This document shows positions 62,444-64,000 of a stretch of 64,000 nt of DNA, piece by piece. A program made the translations under genes and the position numbers. Each line of letters opens with the position of its first letter. The first letter of the stretch is position 1. The DNA lies in NCBI GenBank assembly GCA_965262395.1, contig OZ253531.1, forward strand, positions 1,240,001 to 1,304,000, written 5' to 3'. Origin of the DNA: CBDHFF01 sp965262395. GTDB lineage: Bacteria > Pseudomonadota > Alphaproteobacteria > Rickettsiales > Anaplasmataceae. Under the pieces are notes generated by a model, which worked only from the letters and a program-made list of their open reading frames with translations, was not told the DNA's origin and did not search any database.

Positions 62444-62768
62444 TTAACTATGTATTGCTTCATCATCTGCATCAAGCACTGCCTCGTGCATCATTGCTAT
62501 GAGTATAATTAACTATGTATTGCCTCATTATCTGCATCAAGCACTGCCTCATGCATCATTGCTATGAGTATAATTAACTATGTATTGCCTCATCATCTGC
62601 ATCAAGCACTGCCTCATGCATCATTGCTATGAGTATAATTAACTATGTATTGCTTCATCATCTGCATCAAGCACTGCCTCGTGCATCATTGCTATGAGTA
62701 TAATTAACTATGTATTGCTTCATCATCTGCATCAAGCACTGCCTCGTGCATCATTTCAGATAAAGTTG
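62444..62768. repeat. 65-bp tandem repeat derived from the lpdA 3' end
   Basis: TTAACTATGTATTGC recurs at 62444, 62509, 62574, 62639 and 62704 (exact 65-bp period). The copy at 62704 is the authentic end of minus-strand lpdA (codons for DADDEAIHS and the stop). The four others lie downstream of it. The preceding part of the gap, 62249-62443, shows no gene. Confidence 0.96.
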
Positions 62769-64000
62769 GGTGAGGAAATATAGTATGTTTGAAATCTATA
62801 TCAGTTGCTTCTAAAACCTTCCCAATAACATACCCTTGAATCATTTCTGTAACTTCTGGACCAACCATGTGCGCTCCTAATAACTCACCAGTGTCTTTGC
62901 AGAAAATCACCTTTATTAGCCCATACGCATCTCCCAAAGCCACGGCCTTACCATTACCCGTCGCATTAAACCTACCAATTTTAATTTTCTTTCCTTGTTT
63001 CTTGGCAGCATCCTCAGTCAGACCAACGCTTGCGATTTGTGGATGACAATACGTACATCCAGGGATGTTTTCCTTGGAAATAGAATGTAACTCATGTTCA
63101 AATTTTTTCTTACCTGTATCTTGAGCTATCTTTTCTATACACAACACTCCTTCATGACTAGCCTTATGCGCCAGGCATGGCATAGAGGTAACATCACCAA
63201 TTGCGTATATACCCTCTACATTAGTATGCAACCACTCATCCGTTAAAATTCTTCCTTTTTCTGTTTTTACTCCAACACCTTCTAAACCAATATTTTCTAT
63301 ATTCGCAATTATGCCAACCGCAGAGATTATCTTCTCTACTTCCACTGTCTTTAATACCTTGTTATTTTTTTGAAGCTCAACCTTTGTAGAATTATTTGCT
63401 GATTTCATAGATTTTATTGAAGTATTAGTGAGGATCTCAATACCTTGCTTTTCAAAAGAGGCTCTAGCCATTTTAGAAATCTCTTCATCTTCTGCAGGCA
63501 AAATTTTATCCATGATCTCAACAACAATTACCTTAACTCCAAGCGTATTATAGAAGCTGGCAAATTCAATACCTATAGCACCCGAACCAACAACTAATAT
63601 AGATTTAGGAAGGGAGTTAGGAGTCATCGCATCTTTATAATCCCAAACAAATTTGTGATCTATTTTTAGATTAGGTAACTCTCTTGGTCTTGCGCCAGTA
63701 GCAATTACAATATGCTTTGATGCTAGCTTTTTCTTACCATCAACTTCAACTATGCCTTTTTTTACAATTTTACCCATCCCATAATGCACGTCAACGTTGT
63801 TCTTCTTCATCAAAAAATCGATACCACTGGATAGTTGTTTAGAAATTTTTCTTGATCTTGCAACAACTTTTTTAATATCGAACGAGGCCTTGGAGCATGA
63901 TAAACCAAATTCCTCAGCGGTGTTAAGCAAATGATATACTTCCGAAGTTCTTAATAGCGCTTTAGTTGGAATACATCCCCAATTTAAGCAAACACCACCC
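62704..64000 (-). CDS. lpdA: dihydrolipoamide dehydrogenase (5' end outside the window)
   Basis: Lpd is the FAD- and NAD-dependent E3 of the 2-oxo acid dehydrogenase complexes. The frame is open to the window edge, so the N-terminal FAD-binding residues are missing. Visible are the redox-active disulfide GGVCLNWGCIPTKALLRTSE, NAD-binding VGSGAIGIEFASFY, FAD-binding AIGDVTSMPCLAHKASHEG, and the C-terminal dimer-interface HPTLSEMMHEAV with the catalytic His. An internal ATG at 63930 is not the true start. It serves PdhA- and SucA-type complexes encoded in this window. Confidence 0.96.
   Translation of the reverse strand, partial: GGVCLNWGCIPTKALLRTSEVYHLLNTAEEFGLSCSKASFDIKKVVARSRKISKQLSSGIDFLMKKNNVDVHYGMGKIVKKGIVEVDGKKKLASKHIVIATGARPRELPNLKIDHKFVWDYKDAMTPNSLPKSILVVGSGAIGIEFASFYNTLGVKVIVVEIMDKILPAEDEEISKMARASFEKQGIEILTNTSIKSMKSANNSTKVELQKNNKVLKTVEVEKIISAVGIIANIENIGLEGVGVKTEKGRILTDEWLHTNVEGIYAIGDVTSMPCLAHKASHEGVLCIEKIAQDTGKKKFEHELHSISKENIPGCTYCHPQIASVGLTEDAAKKQGKKIKIGRFNATGNGKAVALGDAYGLIKVIFCKDTGELLGAHMVGPEVTEMIQGYVIGKVLEATDIDFKHTIFPHPTLSEMMHEAVLDADDEAIHS

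Overview
The window is AT-rich bacterial DNA that reads as a member of the Rickettsiales (intracellular Alphaproteobacteria). The aerobic core is typical of that order: 2-oxoglutarate dehydrogenase E1, pyruvate dehydrogenase E1 alpha, dihydrolipoamide dehydrogenase, malate dehydrogenase and a petABC cytochrome bc1 operon. It also has a class I FbaB-type aldolase, scattered Mrp antiporter subunits, an orphan ArgB-like kinase beside engB, and an rpsB-tsf-pyrH-frr-uppS-cdsA cluster. Flagellar genes fliH, fliN and fliI and a PilB/GspE-type ATPase point to a flagellated lineage (Midichloriaceae-like) rather than Rickettsia, but I cannot fix the genus from sequence alone.

Layout. 0-13.2 kb is mostly core metabolism: rpoZ, sucA, petABC, then mscS and pheT on the minus strand, a DUF2628 protein, mnhE and pdhA. 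13.7-26.8 kb is accessory. It holds an 857-aa repeat protein, a zinc-ribbon gene cut by an in-frame TGA, a decayed DUF3987-like primase gene, an 874-aa unknown protein, a broken HGG-type gene, about 1.3 kb of repeats, a Panacea-type antitoxin with a small membrane partner, and a ruined P4-type integrase next to tRNA-Thr. The arrangement suggests a decayed integrative element at the 3' end of tRNA-Thr. 26.8-34 kb carries fliN, fliH, a PilB-like ATPase with a tandem-repeat N-terminus, and two repeat-rich putative effectors. 34-47.7 kb carries tatD, mdh, argB, engB, cytochrome b561, nitronate monooxygenase, murJ, a DUF721 protein, rppH, fliI, a frameshifted membrane-anchored low-complexity protein and an nfu gene. 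47.8-58.3 kb carries a split J-domain gene, a glycerol-1-phosphate-dehydrogenase-like gene, the rpsB-cdsA translation and envelope operon, cca and fbaB. 58.9-64 kb carries a degenerate LytM lipoprotein, mnhD, a frameshifted PYAQQP-repeat secreted protein and lpdA, which is cut by the window edge.

The most striking property is structural. Almost every intergenic gap holds a head-to-tail direct-repeat array of 2-5 copies with a unit of about 50-140 bp. At several sites the unit demonstrably contains the last codons and stop codon of the adjacent gene (lpdA, the DUF721 gene, the J-domain gene, fliI, the 756-aa protein) or half of a terminator (rpsB). The genome therefore seems to amplify gene 3' ends repeatedly. 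Ehrlichia ruminantium is known for variable intergenic tandem repeats and is the closest precedent I know. A second theme is frameshifts inside or near low-complexity repeats in accessory genes while the core genes stay intact. These could be real decay, phase variation or assembly errors, and the sequence alone cannot decide between them.
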